Source: a bacterium (lineage in GTDB: Bacteria > Desulfobacterota > DSWW01). From it: 63,284 nucleotides of DNA. The DNA lies in NCBI GenBank assembly GCA_028277985.1, contig JANQFG010000218.1:1-63284 (forward strand), read 5' to 3'. The position numbers were made by a program, and so were the translations under genes. Shown here piece after piece: positions 14,501 through 23,429 of this stretch (position 1 is the first letter of the stretch; the number at the start of each line of letters is the position of its first letter). The notes below the pieces were generated by a model that saw only the letters and a list, made by a program, of their open reading frames with translations, was not told where the DNA came from and ran no database searches.

Positions 14501-15559
14501 ATGAATCTGAGTGCTCTGGGTTTTGACCCGTGGTTTGACGAACATGCCGAAGCTGCATTGCAGCAAGGGCAGAGTATTGCTCGTGTGACGGCAGTCGATC
14601 GAGGCGCTTTCCTCGTTCGCAATGAACACGGGGAGACCCCGGCAGAGCTTGCAGGCAAGTTCCGCTTCTCGGCTCAGTCCATCATCGACATCCCGTGCGT
14701 CGGAGACTGGTGCTGTGTAGAGTTTCACACACCCGGCAGCCCAGCGATCATCCACGGGATCCTGCCGAGAAGGACTTCGCTGCGCCGCAAGTCTCCCGGC
14801 AGGACAGTGGACTTCCAGATGATTGCGGCAAATATCGATGTCGCCTTCATCGTCCAGTCCTGTCACTACGATTTCAACATACGAAGACTCGAACGATATC
14901 TGGTCATGGCCGGCGAAGGCCATATCAAGCCATTCATCATCCTGAGCAAGAGCGATTTGATCGAACCCCGGGAATTGGACGAGATGATCGCGAGTATCCG
15001 ACATGCGGGTATCACAACGGATCTTCTTGCTCTCAGCAATACAACGGGAGACGGGCTGGGCGAGTTTCGTGAGCTTCTTGTTCCGGGCAAGACGTTCTGC
15101 CTGCTCGGCTCATCGGGGGTGGGTAAGACCACACTCATCAACCGCCTGATCGGGCGCGATGCTTTCGACACAAAGGCGGTGAGCGAGACGGGCGAAGGCG
15201 TCCACACGACTGCACGCCGCCAGCTGCTCGTTCTTGACCAGGGCGCAATGTTGATCGACACCCCTGGAATGAGGGAACTCGGCTTGCTTGGTACGAGCGA
15301 AGGAATGGATGCGAGTTTCTCAGAGATTCATGATCTCTCCTTGGGCTGCCGCTTCTCCGATTGCACCCACACACAAGAGCCGGGTTGTGCCGTTCTAGCC
15401 GCGATGGACGAAGGGGAGTTGAGCGAAGGCCGGTATCAGAGCTATCGCAAGCTCAAGAAGGAAACCGAGCACCACGATCTCTCGTACGTAGAGAAGAGGA
15501 AGAAGGACCGAGCTTTCGGCCGTTATATCAAATCCGTCCAGAAGCATGGCAAGAAATGA
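14501..15559 (+). CDS. rsgA: Ribosome small subunit-dependent GTPase RsgA
   Basis: This 352-residue circularly permuted GTPase has G4 (LSKSD, 148-152) before G1 (GSSGVGKTT, about 203-211) and G3 (DTPGMRE, about 253-259). An N-terminal OB fold (about 25-95) precedes them. After them is the C-terminal zinc cluster C-x(4)-C-x-H-x(5)-C (CRFSDCTHTQEPGC, about 285-298). RsgA releases maturation factors from the 30S subunit late in assembly. Usually a housekeeping gene, here it is the first clearly conserved core gene after the cassette-like stretch. A second acquired copy is possible. Confidence 0.93.
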   Translation: MNLSALGFDPWFDEHAEAALQQGQSIARVTAVDRGAFLVRNEHGETPAELAGKFRFSAQSIIDIPCVGDWCCVEFHTPGSPAIIHGILPRRTSLRRKSPGRTVDFQMIAANIDVAFIVQSCHYDFNIRRLERYLVMAGEGHIKPFIILSKSDLIEPRELDEMIASIRHAGITTDLLALSNTTGDGLGEFRELLVPGKTFCLLGSSGVGKTTLINRLIGRDAFDTKAVSETGEGVHTTARRQLLVLDQGAMLIDTPGMRELGLLGTSEGMDASFSEIHDLSLGCRFSDCTHTQEPGCAVLAAMDEGELSEGRYQSYRKLKKETEHHDLSYVEKRKKDRAFGRYIKSVQKHGKK

Positions 15560-15598
15560 TCCGAAGAACCGTTCTCTAGCGAAGCCACAGGTGACATC

Positions 15599-16051
15599 AT
15601 GCAAGCAGGACTCTACACTCTTCTGGCCCTATGCATCGGAGCGGTGATCTCTATATACTTTCCGATGAACAGCGCTGTATCCAGATACATAGGGTCACCG
15701 CTTACGGCCAATATCTCGTTCTTTCTTGTCGCACTCGCGACATCCATCCTGTTGTTCGCCGTCTGGGGAGAGGTTGAGACTCTCGGTAATGTCAGACAAG
15801 TGCCATCTTATCTATTTCTGACGGGCTTTATCAGTGCCTTTATTGTTTTGGGAACGACCTTTCTGATTCCAAAACTCGGGGCAAGGCAGTTCTTCATTCT
15901 GACCATTGCGGGCCAAATCATCATGGCGATGGTCGTCAGTCACTTTGGTGTGCTAGAATCTCCCAAAGATCCCGTAACATTGAAAAAGATCGTGGGAGCT
16001 GTGCTATTATTCTCTGGTGCCATGGTTTCTACCATTGGATCGACGGAATGA
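15599..16051 (+). CDS. DMT-superfamily transporter, DUF606/YdcZ type
   Basis: This 150-residue protein with five hydrophobic helices has ALCIGAVISIYFPMNSAVSRYIGSPLTANISFF, the DUF606 signature (single 5-TM unit of DMT transporters). These small proteins often work as homo- or heterodimers; the substrate is unknown. Nothing suggests a partner gene nearby. Confidence 0.85.
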   Translation: MQAGLYTLLALCIGAVISIYFPMNSAVSRYIGSPLTANISFFLVALATSILLFAVWGEVETLGNVRQVPSYLFLTGFISAFIVLGTTFLIPKLGARQFFILTIAGQIIMAMVVSHFGVLESPKDPVTLKKIVGAVLLFSGAMVSTIGSTE

Positions 16052-16087
16052 TAGAGTCCGGATCACGATAAGAGGAAAGGAGCACAA

Positions 16088-17128
16088 ATGCGTCTCTTGA
16101 TGCTTTGTGCCGCATCCGCGATGATGCTGGCCCTGTTATCCTGTTCTGCCCGGCACCCAGCGCCCCCCCAGAACAGTACCGTCAGAATTGAAGGATCCAG
16201 CACGGTCTACCCGATTAGCCTCGCCATGGCACGCGAATACGAAAGGAAGCATGACAGCACACGGATCGAGATCCACTCCTCGAGCACAGGTGCAGGATTT
16301 CAGCGGTTCGTTTCGGGCTCCATCGACATCGTGAATGCCTCGCGACCCATCAAGCGTCAGGAAGTGCAAGTGTCCAAGGCGAACGGTATTCGCTTCATCG
16401 AGCTCCCCATAGCCTACGATGCCGTAGCGGTCGTGGTGAGCCGCGACAATACCTGGGCCCGGACCATTTCGAAGGAAGAACTGGCTCGAATATGGGCGCC
16501 CGACTCAGAGGGCACGGTGGTCCGCTGGGACCAGGTGAAGCCGAATTGGCCGGAAAGGCCTCTGCATCTGTTCGCTCCGGACAAGGCCTCCGGAACCTTC
16601 GACTACTTCACAAAGGCCATCATGGGCAAGGCAGGCTCGAGTAGGCAGGATTATGTATCAAGTGATGACGATAAATTCCTTGTTGAAGCTGTCGCGAAGG
16701 ATGAATGTGCGTTGGGGTATTTCGGCCTATCTTACTACGAGGCTAACGTCGACCGTCTCAGAGCATTGGCGATCCACGACAAGGATACTTCGGACGATGT
16801 CGGGCCGCAGACGCCGTCACCAGCCAATGTCCTGGCTCAAACATACAAGCCTCTATCGAGACCTCTTCTCATCTACGTTTCGGAGGCTGCGACGGCCCGT
16901 CCGGAAGTACGCGGTTTCGTCGAGTACTTCCTGAGCCATGCACGAAGACTGGTCGGCGAGACCCGATCTGTTCCTCTATCTTCGAGAGTCGCCGAAGCGA
17001 CCATTCACCGCTTCAGAGAGCGAACCTATGGCACACAGTTTGGAGGAAAGGGAGCGACGGTGGGTGTTTCTCTTGATGATCTCCTTGATGTGCCCATAGA
17101 GGAGCTGATTGTGCTTCCTGTCCAGTAG
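16088..17128 (+). CDS. PstS-like phosphate-binding lipoprotein
   Basis: This 346-residue protein has a lipoprotein signal ending LALLSC (lipid-anchored Cys 19). It then has RIEGSSTVYPISLAMAREYE and SSSTGAGFQRFVSGSIDIVNASRPI, the phosphate-binding loops of PstS-type proteins (GSST and S-T-G-A-G-F), and DKASGTFDYFTKAI. The family binds phosphate (or related oxyanions) for ABC uptake or sensing. No pstC, pstA, pstB or phoU gene follows, so it is an orphan here. It lies 10 bases before the LuxR gene. Confidence 0.87.
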   Translation: MRLLMLCAASAMMLALLSCSARHPAPPQNSTVRIEGSSTVYPISLAMAREYERKHDSTRIEIHSSSTGAGFQRFVSGSIDIVNASRPIKRQEVQVSKANGIRFIELPIAYDAVAVVVSRDNTWARTISKEELARIWAPDSEGTVVRWDQVKPNWPERPLHLFAPDKASGTFDYFTKAIMGKAGSSRQDYVSSDDDKFLVEAVAKDECALGYFGLSYYEANVDRLRALAIHDKDTSDDVGPQTPSPANVLAQTYKPLSRPLLIYVSEAATARPEVRGFVEYFLSHARRLVGETRSVPLSSRVAEATIHRFRERTYGTQFGGKGATVGVSLDDLLDVPIEELIVLPVQ

Positions 17129-17138
17129 GATCTGACCC

Positions 17139-19793
17139 ATGCCTGCGCCAATCCTGGCCACCAAGCTCCATATTCCCCCGCCCCGGCCCGGAAGGGTCCT
17201 CCGTCAAAGACTGATCGAGCGGCTGAACGAAGGTCTGCACCGCAAACTGACCCTCATCTCCGCCCCCGCCGGCTTTGGCAAGACCACGCTTGTCAGCGAA
17301 TGGATCGCCGGTTCCGAGCGCCCGACCGCCTGGCTGTCCCTGGATGAAGGGGATAATGATCCTACACGCTTTCTGGCTCACTTCCTCGCTGCTCTGCAGA
17401 CGATCGCTGCGGATATCGGAGAAGGGGTGCTCGGTGCGCTTCAATCCCCCCAGCCACCTCCCACCGAATCGCTTCTAACGACGCTGCTCAACGAAATCAC
17501 CACGGTGCCGAACGATTTCATCCTCGTCCTCGACGATTACCATGTCATAGATACCAAGCCGCTCGACGATGCGCTCACCTTTTTGCTCGAACACCTGCCA
17601 CCACAGATGCACCTGGTCATCTCCAGCCGTGAGGATCCGCATCTGCCCCTGGCCCGGCTAAGGGTCCAGGGCCAATTGATCGAGCTGCGGGTCACGGACC
17701 TGCGGTTCACTCACTCCGAAGCCTCCGGATTTCTCAACCAGGTGATGGGCCTGAACCTCACCGAGCAAGACATCGTCTCTCTGGAAACCCGCACCGAAGG
17801 CTGGATCGCAGGCCTGCAACTCGCGGCGATCTCGATGCAGGGGCAGGAGGATGCCACCCGCTTCATAAGATCCTTCACCGGCAGCCATCATTTCGTGATG
17901 GACTATCTGGTCGAAGAGGTCCTGCAACAGCAGTCTGAAAGCGTACAGGCCTTCTTGCTGCAAACATCCATCCTGGGCCGCTTATGCGGCCCCCTTTGCG
18001 ATGCCCTTCTGCTCGCCCCCTCTGGTTCCGCGCAACAAACCCTCGAATATCTCGAACACGCCAACCTGTTCATCGTCCCCCTGGACAACGAGCGGCGTTG
18101 GTACCGCTATCACCATCTCTTTTCTGATTTACTGCGGCAGAGATTGAATCTATGGACCGCCTCGTCAACAGAGGGTGAGGGCACGGGTGTAGCCGAATTA
18201 CACACGCGTGCAAGCGTGTGGTATGAGGAAAACGGCCTGGAGATCGAAGCCTTTCAACATGCTGCCGCCACCAATGATTTCGAGCGAGCCGAGCGCCTGA
18301 TCGAGGGTGAGGGGATGCCCCTGCACTTTCGCGGTGCCGTCGGCCCCGTGCTGAACTGGCTGGGCTCCCTGCCTACGACGGTACTGGATGACAGGCCCTC
18401 GTTGTGGACGACGTATGCCTCGGTGCTGTTGGCTGCGGGACATCCGGCACGGGTCGAACAGACACTGCAGGCTGCCGAGGCTGCCCTGGAGGCCGCCGAG
18501 CAAAACGACAAGAACCGAGACCTGGTGGGACGCATTGCCGCCACACGGGCCACGGTGGCTGCCAATCAGTACGAGGTGGAAACCATCATTGCCCAGTCGC
18601 GCCGCGCCCTCGAGTATCTGCACCCCGACAACCTGTCTTTCCGCACCTTCACTGCCTGGAAGCTGGGATATGCCTACTATCTTCAGGGAGACCGTGCAGC
18701 TGCCAGCCGGGCCTACACCGAAGCCATATCTGTCAGCAAAGCATCCGGGAACATCATGACGACCCTGGTGGCTACCATCGGCCTGGCCAGCCTGCAGGCA
18801 GCAGACAACCAACTCCGCCTGGCGGCCCAGACCTACCGGCGCGCCCTGCAACTGTTTGGTGACCAGCCGCTGCCCTTTGCGTGCGAGGCCCATCTCGGCC
18901 TGGCCCGTATTCTCTACGAATGGAACGACCTGGATGCCGCCCAACGGCACGCCCAACAGAGCGTCCGACTGGCGCGGCAGGTAGAAAACAACGACAGAGC
19001 CGTCCGCTGCCAGGTGTTTCTCGCGCGCCTGCAGCTGGCCCGGAGAGATCCTGCCGGAGCGGCCGCTCATCTGGGCGAGGTTGTCCAGTTCGTGCATCAG
19101 CATGATTTCCAGCATTGGATGCCTGAGGTTGCCGCAGCACAGGTGCTGACGTTGCTTCAACAGGGCAATCTCGCGGAAGCCGATCGTCTGGCTCGGACGC
19201 ACCAGCTCCCCCTGAGCCGGTCCCGGGTACACCTGGCCCAGGGCGATGCGTCGGCTGCGCTGGCCTTGCTGGGGCCATTGCTCCAAGAGATGGAGACAAA
19301 GGGCTGGGAGGATGAACGGCTCCGGATCATGGTTCTGCAGGCGCTCGCTCTGCACGCGAATGACGAACAGGACAAGGCGCTACAGCTGCTGGGCAATGCG
19401 TTGGCACTGGCAGAGCCGGGCGGTTTCATCCGCACGTTTGTCGACGAGGGTGAGCCGATGGCTCGCCTCCTGGCGGAAGCTGCTGCTCATGGCATCATGC
19501 CGGACCATACGGGCAGATTGCTCGCTGCCTTTGAAGCACGCGACCGAAGCAGCGAGGGCGAATTCCATCCCCCCCCTGCCCCACCCACTCAACCCCTTGT
19601 CGAGCCATTGAGCCAGCGCGAGCTGGAAGTACTCCATCTCATTGCTCAGGGACTCTCGAATCGGGAGATCAGCGAGCGGCTCTTCGTCGCCCTCAGCACG
19701 GTCAAAGGGCACAATCTCAGGATCTTCGGCAAATTGCAGGTCCAAAGGCGCACCGAAGCCGTGGCACGTGCCCGTGAGTTGGGTCTCCTGTAA
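17139..19793 (+). CDS. MalT-type LuxR-family ATPase regulator
   Basis: This 884-residue STAND-type regulator has the N-terminal Walker A APAGFGKTT (about 42-50), Walker B LVLDDYHVID (about 128-137) and a TPR-like helical middle (about 400-780). The C-terminal LuxR helix-turn-helix (LSQRELEVLHLIAQGLSNREISERL, about 824-848) follows. It probably senses a small ligand through the TPR region and activates transcription with ATP. The very GC-rich, repeat-rich sequence and its pairing with the next two genes resemble modules common in Chloroflexi-like and soil bacteria; transfer is an inference. Confidence 0.9.
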   Translation: MPAPILATKLHIPPPRPGRVLRQRLIERLNEGLHRKLTLISAPAGFGKTTLVSEWIAGSERPTAWLSLDEGDNDPTRFLAHFLAALQTIAADIGEGVLGALQSPQPPPTESLLTTLLNEITTVPNDFILVLDDYHVIDTKPLDDALTFLLEHLPPQMHLVISSREDPHLPLARLRVQGQLIELRVTDLRFTHSEASGFLNQVMGLNLTEQDIVSLETRTEGWIAGLQLAAISMQGQEDATRFIRSFTGSHHFVMDYLVEEVLQQQSESVQAFLLQTSILGRLCGPLCDALLLAPSGSAQQTLEYLEHANLFIVPLDNERRWYRYHHLFSDLLRQRLNLWTASSTEGEGTGVAELHTRASVWYEENGLEIEAFQHAAATNDFERAERLIEGEGMPLHFRGAVGPVLNWLGSLPTTVLDDRPSLWTTYASVLLAAGHPARVEQTLQAAEAALEAAEQNDKNRDLVGRIAATRATVAANQYEVETIIAQSRRALEYLHPDNLSFRTFTAWKLGYAYYLQGDRAAASRAYTEAISVSKASGNIMTTLVATIGLASLQAADNQLRLAAQTYRRALQLFGDQPLPFACEAHLGLARILYEWNDLDAAQRHAQQSVRLARQVENNDRAVRCQVFLARLQLARRDPAGAAAHLGEVVQFVHQHDFQHWMPEVAAAQVLTLLQQGNLAEADRLARTHQLPLSRSRVHLAQGDASAALALLGPLLQEMETKGWEDERLRIMVLQALALHANDEQDKALQLLGNALALAEPGGFIRTFVDEGEPMARLLAEAAAHGIMPDHTGRLLAAFEARDRSSEGEFHPPPAPPTQPLVEPLSQRELEVLHLIAQGLSNREISERLFVALSTVKGHNLRIFGKLQVQRRTEAVARARELGLL

Positions 19794-19815
19794 CCCGCCC
19801 CCGCCCGGAAGACCC

Positions 19816-19866
19816 AAAACAATACCCGAAACAATACTTTGGTAGCTATACGCCCATACCGTACGG
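19816..19866 (+). promoter_or_regulatory. Candidate regulatory repeats before the 19975 gene
   Basis: Two copies of AAACAATAC lie 12 bases apart (from 19817 and 19829), followed by the palindrome CCGTACGG (19859-19866). They fall between the LuxR gene and the two genes after it, so they could be binding sites for the adjacent MalT-type regulator. Confidence 0.35.
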
Positions 19867-19974
19867 GGACTATTCTGTTCGTACATCGAGCAAGGGCACC
19901 GGCCGTTATGGAGATCTGCAGCCGGCATGGGTGAAGAAAAACAGTCTCCGCCAATAGCTGATCGGAGTCATCCC

Positions 19975-20217
19975 ATGGTCTATCAAATTCGAATCGAGGG
20001 TCATCTGGGTCGCCAATGGACGGACTGGTTTGACGGACTGACGATCACGCTGGAAGACAACGGCGATACGGTGTTGACCGGCCCGGTGGTCGATCAGGCA
20101 GCATTGCATGCATTGCTCAGAAAAGTGCGTGATCTGGGAATGCCGTTGGTCTCGGTCATTCGCGTTGGGCCCGGCCGGTCGGATGCATCGGATCACACTG
20201 TGAAGGAATTACCGTGA
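19975..20217 (+). CDS. Small protein of unknown function
   Basis: This encodes 80 residues starting MVYQIRIEGHLGRQWTDWFDGLTITLEDNGDTVLTGPVVDQAALHALL. It is a compact alpha-beta protein often found between a LuxR-type regulator and an oxidoreductase. A longer start at 19927 exists, but the ATG at 19975 fits the fold. The stop overlaps the next start (GTGA), which implies coupled expression. No function is assigned. Confidence 0.7.
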   Translation: MVYQIRIEGHLGRQWTDWFDGLTITLEDNGDTVLTGPVVDQAALHALLRKVRDLGMPLVSVIRVGPGRSDASDHTVKELP

Positions 20218-21164
20218 AAGCGATCGTGCAGAACGGGTACGGCTCACCGGATGTCTTTGAACTCAAGGAAATCGACAGGCCACCGGTCAGGGATGACGAC
20301 GTGCTGGTACGCGTTCACGCGGCTGCCCTCCATGCAGGTGACTACTTCATCATGCGGGGCGTGCCGTACCCTGTGCGCTTGGGTGTCGGGTGGCCCAAAC
20401 CGAGGAACCGTGTTCCCGGGTACGATTTCGCAGGCCGCATTGAGGCGGTCGGCAAGAACGCCGGTGTTTTTCGTCCGGGTCAAGAGGTGTTCGGTACTTG
20501 CTGTGGTACCTGCGCCGAGTATGTGCGTGTGAGGGCGAAGGACTTCCTGCCAAGGCCATCGAACCTCACACTTGAACAAGCAGCGGCCGTGCCCACATCC
20601 GCACTCACTGCCCTCCGCGGTCTTCGCGATGCAGGAAAGGTGCAGCCGGGCGAGAAGGTCCTGATCAATGGTGCGTCTGGAGGCGTGGGTACGTTCGCCG
20701 TGCAGATTGCCAGGGCGTTCGGAGCGGAAGTCACCGGCGTCTGCAGCACGAGGAACGCGGACCTGGTCCGATCGATCGGCGCGGACCATGTCATCGATTA
20801 CACCCGGGACGACTTCACACAGGGCGGGCAGCGCTACGATCTCATTCTAGATCAAGTAGCGAACCATACGCTTTCGGACTGCAGACGCGTCCTTACCCCC
20901 ACGGGGATGCACATACCTAACAGCGCAAATGCCGGCTTGGGCTACGTTCTAAGGGCCCTCCTGGTCTCTCTGCTCATGCGCCGGCAGGGAAGCCCGTTCG
21001 TTGCAACCCCGAACCAGGAGGACCTGCTTGCTCTCCATGAGCTCATCGAGGCCGGCAAGGTCAAACCGGTTATCGACAGAACCTACCCGCTGAGAGAAAC
21101 TCCTGAGGCCTTCCGGTATCTGAACAAGGGACACGCCCGAGGCAAAGTCATCATCACTGTGTGA
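20214..21164 (+). CDS. Zinc-type NAD(P)-dependent oxidoreductase
   Basis: This 316-residue MDR-family protein has the GroES-like N-terminus (VRVHAAALHAGDYFIMRG, GYDFAGRIEAVGKNAG) and the Rossmann motif LINGASGGVGTFAVQIARAFGAEVTGV (about 142-168). The end ETPEAFRYLNKGHARGKVII is typical of quinone oxidoreductases. Catalytic zinc ligands of classical alcohol dehydrogenases are not evident, so it is probably a quinone- or enone-reductase type. It starts with GTG overlapping the previous stop and probably belongs to the LuxR-controlled group. Confidence 0.86.
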   Translation: MKAIVQNGYGSPDVFELKEIDRPPVRDDDVLVRVHAAALHAGDYFIMRGVPYPVRLGVGWPKPRNRVPGYDFAGRIEAVGKNAGVFRPGQEVFGTCCGTCAEYVRVRAKDFLPRPSNLTLEQAAAVPTSALTALRGLRDAGKVQPGEKVLINGASGGVGTFAVQIARAFGAEVTGVCSTRNADLVRSIGADHVIDYTRDDFTQGGQRYDLILDQVANHTLSDCRRVLTPTGMHIPNSANAGLGYVLRALLVSLLMRRQGSPFVATPNQEDLLALHELIEAGKVKPVIDRTYPLRETPEAFRYLNKGHARGKVIITV

Positions 21165-21179
21165 ACAGAAGGGAACAAA

Positions 21180-22022
21180 ATGACGACAGCAACCGGTGGG
21201 ATCTCGTCAATAGGAACGGTCGGCACCTTTCTCAGGCGTGGGGCATGCTCGGATACGCTTTTCACCGTTCTCAACAGCGCCTTCGATTACCCGATGAAGC
21301 CCGAAGAGAACGCCACCATGCCTCTAGCGGGCGGGATCATGCAGCATGGCTACCAGTGCGGCATGATTTGGGGCGCGACCCTCGCCGCAGGGGCACAGGC
21401 GTATCGATCCCTCGGACCCGGTTCCCTGGCCGAAACGAAGGCAATCGTCGCGGCACAAGGGCTTGTTGAGTCCTTCCGTGCCTGCAACGATCACATCAAT
21501 TGCCTCGAGATAACGGATATTGACAAGTCATCGTCGACCATGCAGATGATCACGTACTTCCTTATCAAGGGCGGGACGATAGGCTGCTTTCGAAGGGCCT
21601 CGAGATATGCCCCGGCAGCATTCAGCCAGATCAACACAGCTCTTTCGGAGAACCATATCGACGTACCCTCTCCTCCGGTCAGCTGCGCGGCGACGCTCGC
21701 GAGAAGGATGGGCGTGTCCGAGATGCACGCGGTCATGGCAGCGGGCCTTGCAGGCGGAATCGGCCTCTGTGGGGGTGCCTGCGGCGCGCTTGGGGCCGCC
21801 ATATGGATCATCGGAATGAACACCATCAGGAAAGGTCCCGGCAAACTCAAGTTCGAGCATCCTCGAGCCACAGAAGCCATTGAAAGATTCATGAAATGCA
21901 CGGACTACAAATTCGAGTGCTCCGAAATCGTCGGACGGAGGTTCGATCACATCGGGGATCATGCCCGCCATTTGCGTGATGGAGGCTGCTCGAATATCAT
22001 CGAGGTGCTGGCAAGCCAATGA
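21180..22022 (+). CDS. C_GCAxxG_C_C-family redox protein, duplicated domain
   Basis: This 280-residue protein carries two copies of the C_GCAxxG_C_C family pattern. The first spans residues about 20-130 (MPLAGGIMQHGYQCGMIWGATLAAGAQAY, later CLEI). The second is near 180-270 (MAAGLAGGIGLCGGACGALGAAIWIIG, later CSEI). Such proteins are probable redox proteins, usually 130-170 residues with one domain, so this is a tandem fusion. The precise function is unknown. It starts 15 bases after the oxidoreductase. Confidence 0.8.
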   Translation: MTTATGGISSIGTVGTFLRRGACSDTLFTVLNSAFDYPMKPEENATMPLAGGIMQHGYQCGMIWGATLAAGAQAYRSLGPGSLAETKAIVAAQGLVESFRACNDHINCLEITDIDKSSSTMQMITYFLIKGGTIGCFRRASRYAPAAFSQINTALSENHIDVPSPPVSCAATLARRMGVSEMHAVMAAGLAGGIGLCGGACGALGAAIWIIGMNTIRKGPGKLKFEHPRATEAIERFMKCTDYKFECSEIVGRRFDHIGDHARHLRDGGCSNIIEVLASQ

Positions 22023-22106
22023 TCCGAAGGTCGAGCTTTCAACGCTGGTGGGAGCCGACCATGAACACAATCGTGTATACGGACTGCGTATCAGAGGGTG
22101 GATGGA

Positions 22107-22733
22107 ATGCACGGGTCAGAGAAATTCTGGAACAGAATGTCAAAGAAATATGACAAGCGAGCCGGAAAATATGGACAGGTCTACACCAAGACGGTCGAAA
22201 AAACGAAGAGCCATCTCGGTCCGGACGATATTGTCCTGGATTTCGCATGTGGAACCGGGATCATAACCACCGAAATCGCCGAGAACGCAAAGCAGGTTCA
22301 CGCTATCGATACATCCTCCGGAATGATCCATGAAGCAGAGACAAAAGCAGCCGAACGAGGCATCGAGAATATACATTTTGTTCAATCCGACCTGTTTGAT
22401 GAAAGATACGACAAAGCATCATTCGATGTGATCCTGGCTTTCAATATTCTGCATCTACTGGATGACACACGGAAGGCCGTGCAGAGAATCAACGAATTGC
22501 TCAAGCCGGGAGGTCTCTTCATTTCTTCAACAGCTTGCCTGGGTGGGAAGAAGACCGTCATGAAGTCTTTCCTCTTGTTCCTCAGCAGAACACGCATCAT
22601 TCCATCCATTCGGTCTTTCAAACCCTCCGAACTGGAGACCCTGATCGCAGGCGCAGACTTCCGGATCGTCGAAACCGAAGATCTGCATCGTGCTCCACCG
22701 AACTACTTTGTTGTAGCGAAGAAGATGCCGTAA
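22107..22733 (+). CDS. UbiE-like class I SAM methyltransferase
   Basis: This 208-residue protein has SEKFWNRMSKKYDK at the start, VLDFACGTGIITTEIAE (motif I, about 42-58), AIDTSSGMIHEAETKA and LKPGGLFISSTACLG. It is a paralogue of the protein at 6193 (same FW-x-R-x-x-K-x-Y opening and STAC strand), although about 16 kb away and outside the clear cassette stretch. The substrate is unknown. The ATG at 22107 was preferred to the GTG at 22098. Confidence 0.82.
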   Translation: MHGSEKFWNRMSKKYDKRAGKYGQVYTKTVEKTKSHLGPDDIVLDFACGTGIITTEIAENAKQVHAIDTSSGMIHEAETKAAERGIENIHFVQSDLFDERYDKASFDVILAFNILHLLDDTRKAVQRINELLKPGGLFISSTACLGGKKTVMKSFLLFLSRTRIIPSIRSFKPSELETLIAGADFRIVETEDLHRAPPNYFVVAKKMP

Positions 22734-22931
22734 AAGGGGGCGATCTGCTTCACAGCCGTCTATCCGTGAAGTGCAGAACAAGACCGGGGGCCTCCACGAT
22801 GCTCCGGAGAAAAGAAGAAACCCCTTTCCCCGAACATGCGTTTCCTGGTATGATGCTGTTGATTCGCCCCCTTTACACGTGCAGATGCGCCTGCCGTCAC
22901 GCCTGGCCATTCATGCGCTCGGCCTGGGGAA

Positions 22932-23354
22932 ATGACCATGCCAGAGGAAATATCGATCCTCGAAGACCTGCGAATCATTCAGGTGACCTCTTCCGCAGAG
23001 GCGACGGTCGAAGACATCAAGGGATCGTTCGACACCGCCCTGAAGCTCAACCGGGAGAAAGGTCTGACACGAGTACTCGTCGATCAGACCAGAGCCGAAT
23101 CCTTCCCTTCTACTCTTCCTTCGCTCGAGTTTGGGGAAAACCTGGCTAAGACCGCCAGAGTCCTGAGAGTCGCCGTCGTACCCTCTCCCGGGACGCGCCA
23201 GAACATGCGGTTCTTGGAGACCGTGGCACGTAACCGGGGCGGACAAATGAGATTGTTCGATTCGCCAGATGCGGCACTTGCCTGGCTGACGGACAGGCCA
23301 ATGGAACCGGATGAAGGTGACGATGAATATCCGGGCTCGGGCATTGAGGTTTGA
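22932..23354 (+). CDS. STAS/SpoIIAA-like protein
   Basis: This 140-residue protein has the SpoIIAA-like STAS layout: a beta strand with LRIIQVTSSAEATVEDIKGSFDTALKLNREKGLTRVLVD, then the RLFDSPDAALAWLTD helix at about 115-130. It resembles the small bacterial SpoIIAA-like proteins with no partner kinase, so the anti-sigma-factor role cannot be assumed. The first ATG follows GGGGAA; an in-frame ATG lies two codons later. Confidence 0.65.
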   Translation: MTMPEEISILEDLRIIQVTSSAEATVEDIKGSFDTALKLNREKGLTRVLVDQTRAESFPSTLPSLEFGENLAKTARVLRVAVVPSPGTRQNMRFLETVARNRGGQMRLFDSPDAALAWLTDRPMEPDEGDDEYPGSGIEV

Positions 23355-23429
23355 CACACAGGCACATGCCGGACGAACGCCGTTTTTCTGGATCCGTATT
23401 CGAAGGGCTGTTTCCTGCGGGCATACGCA

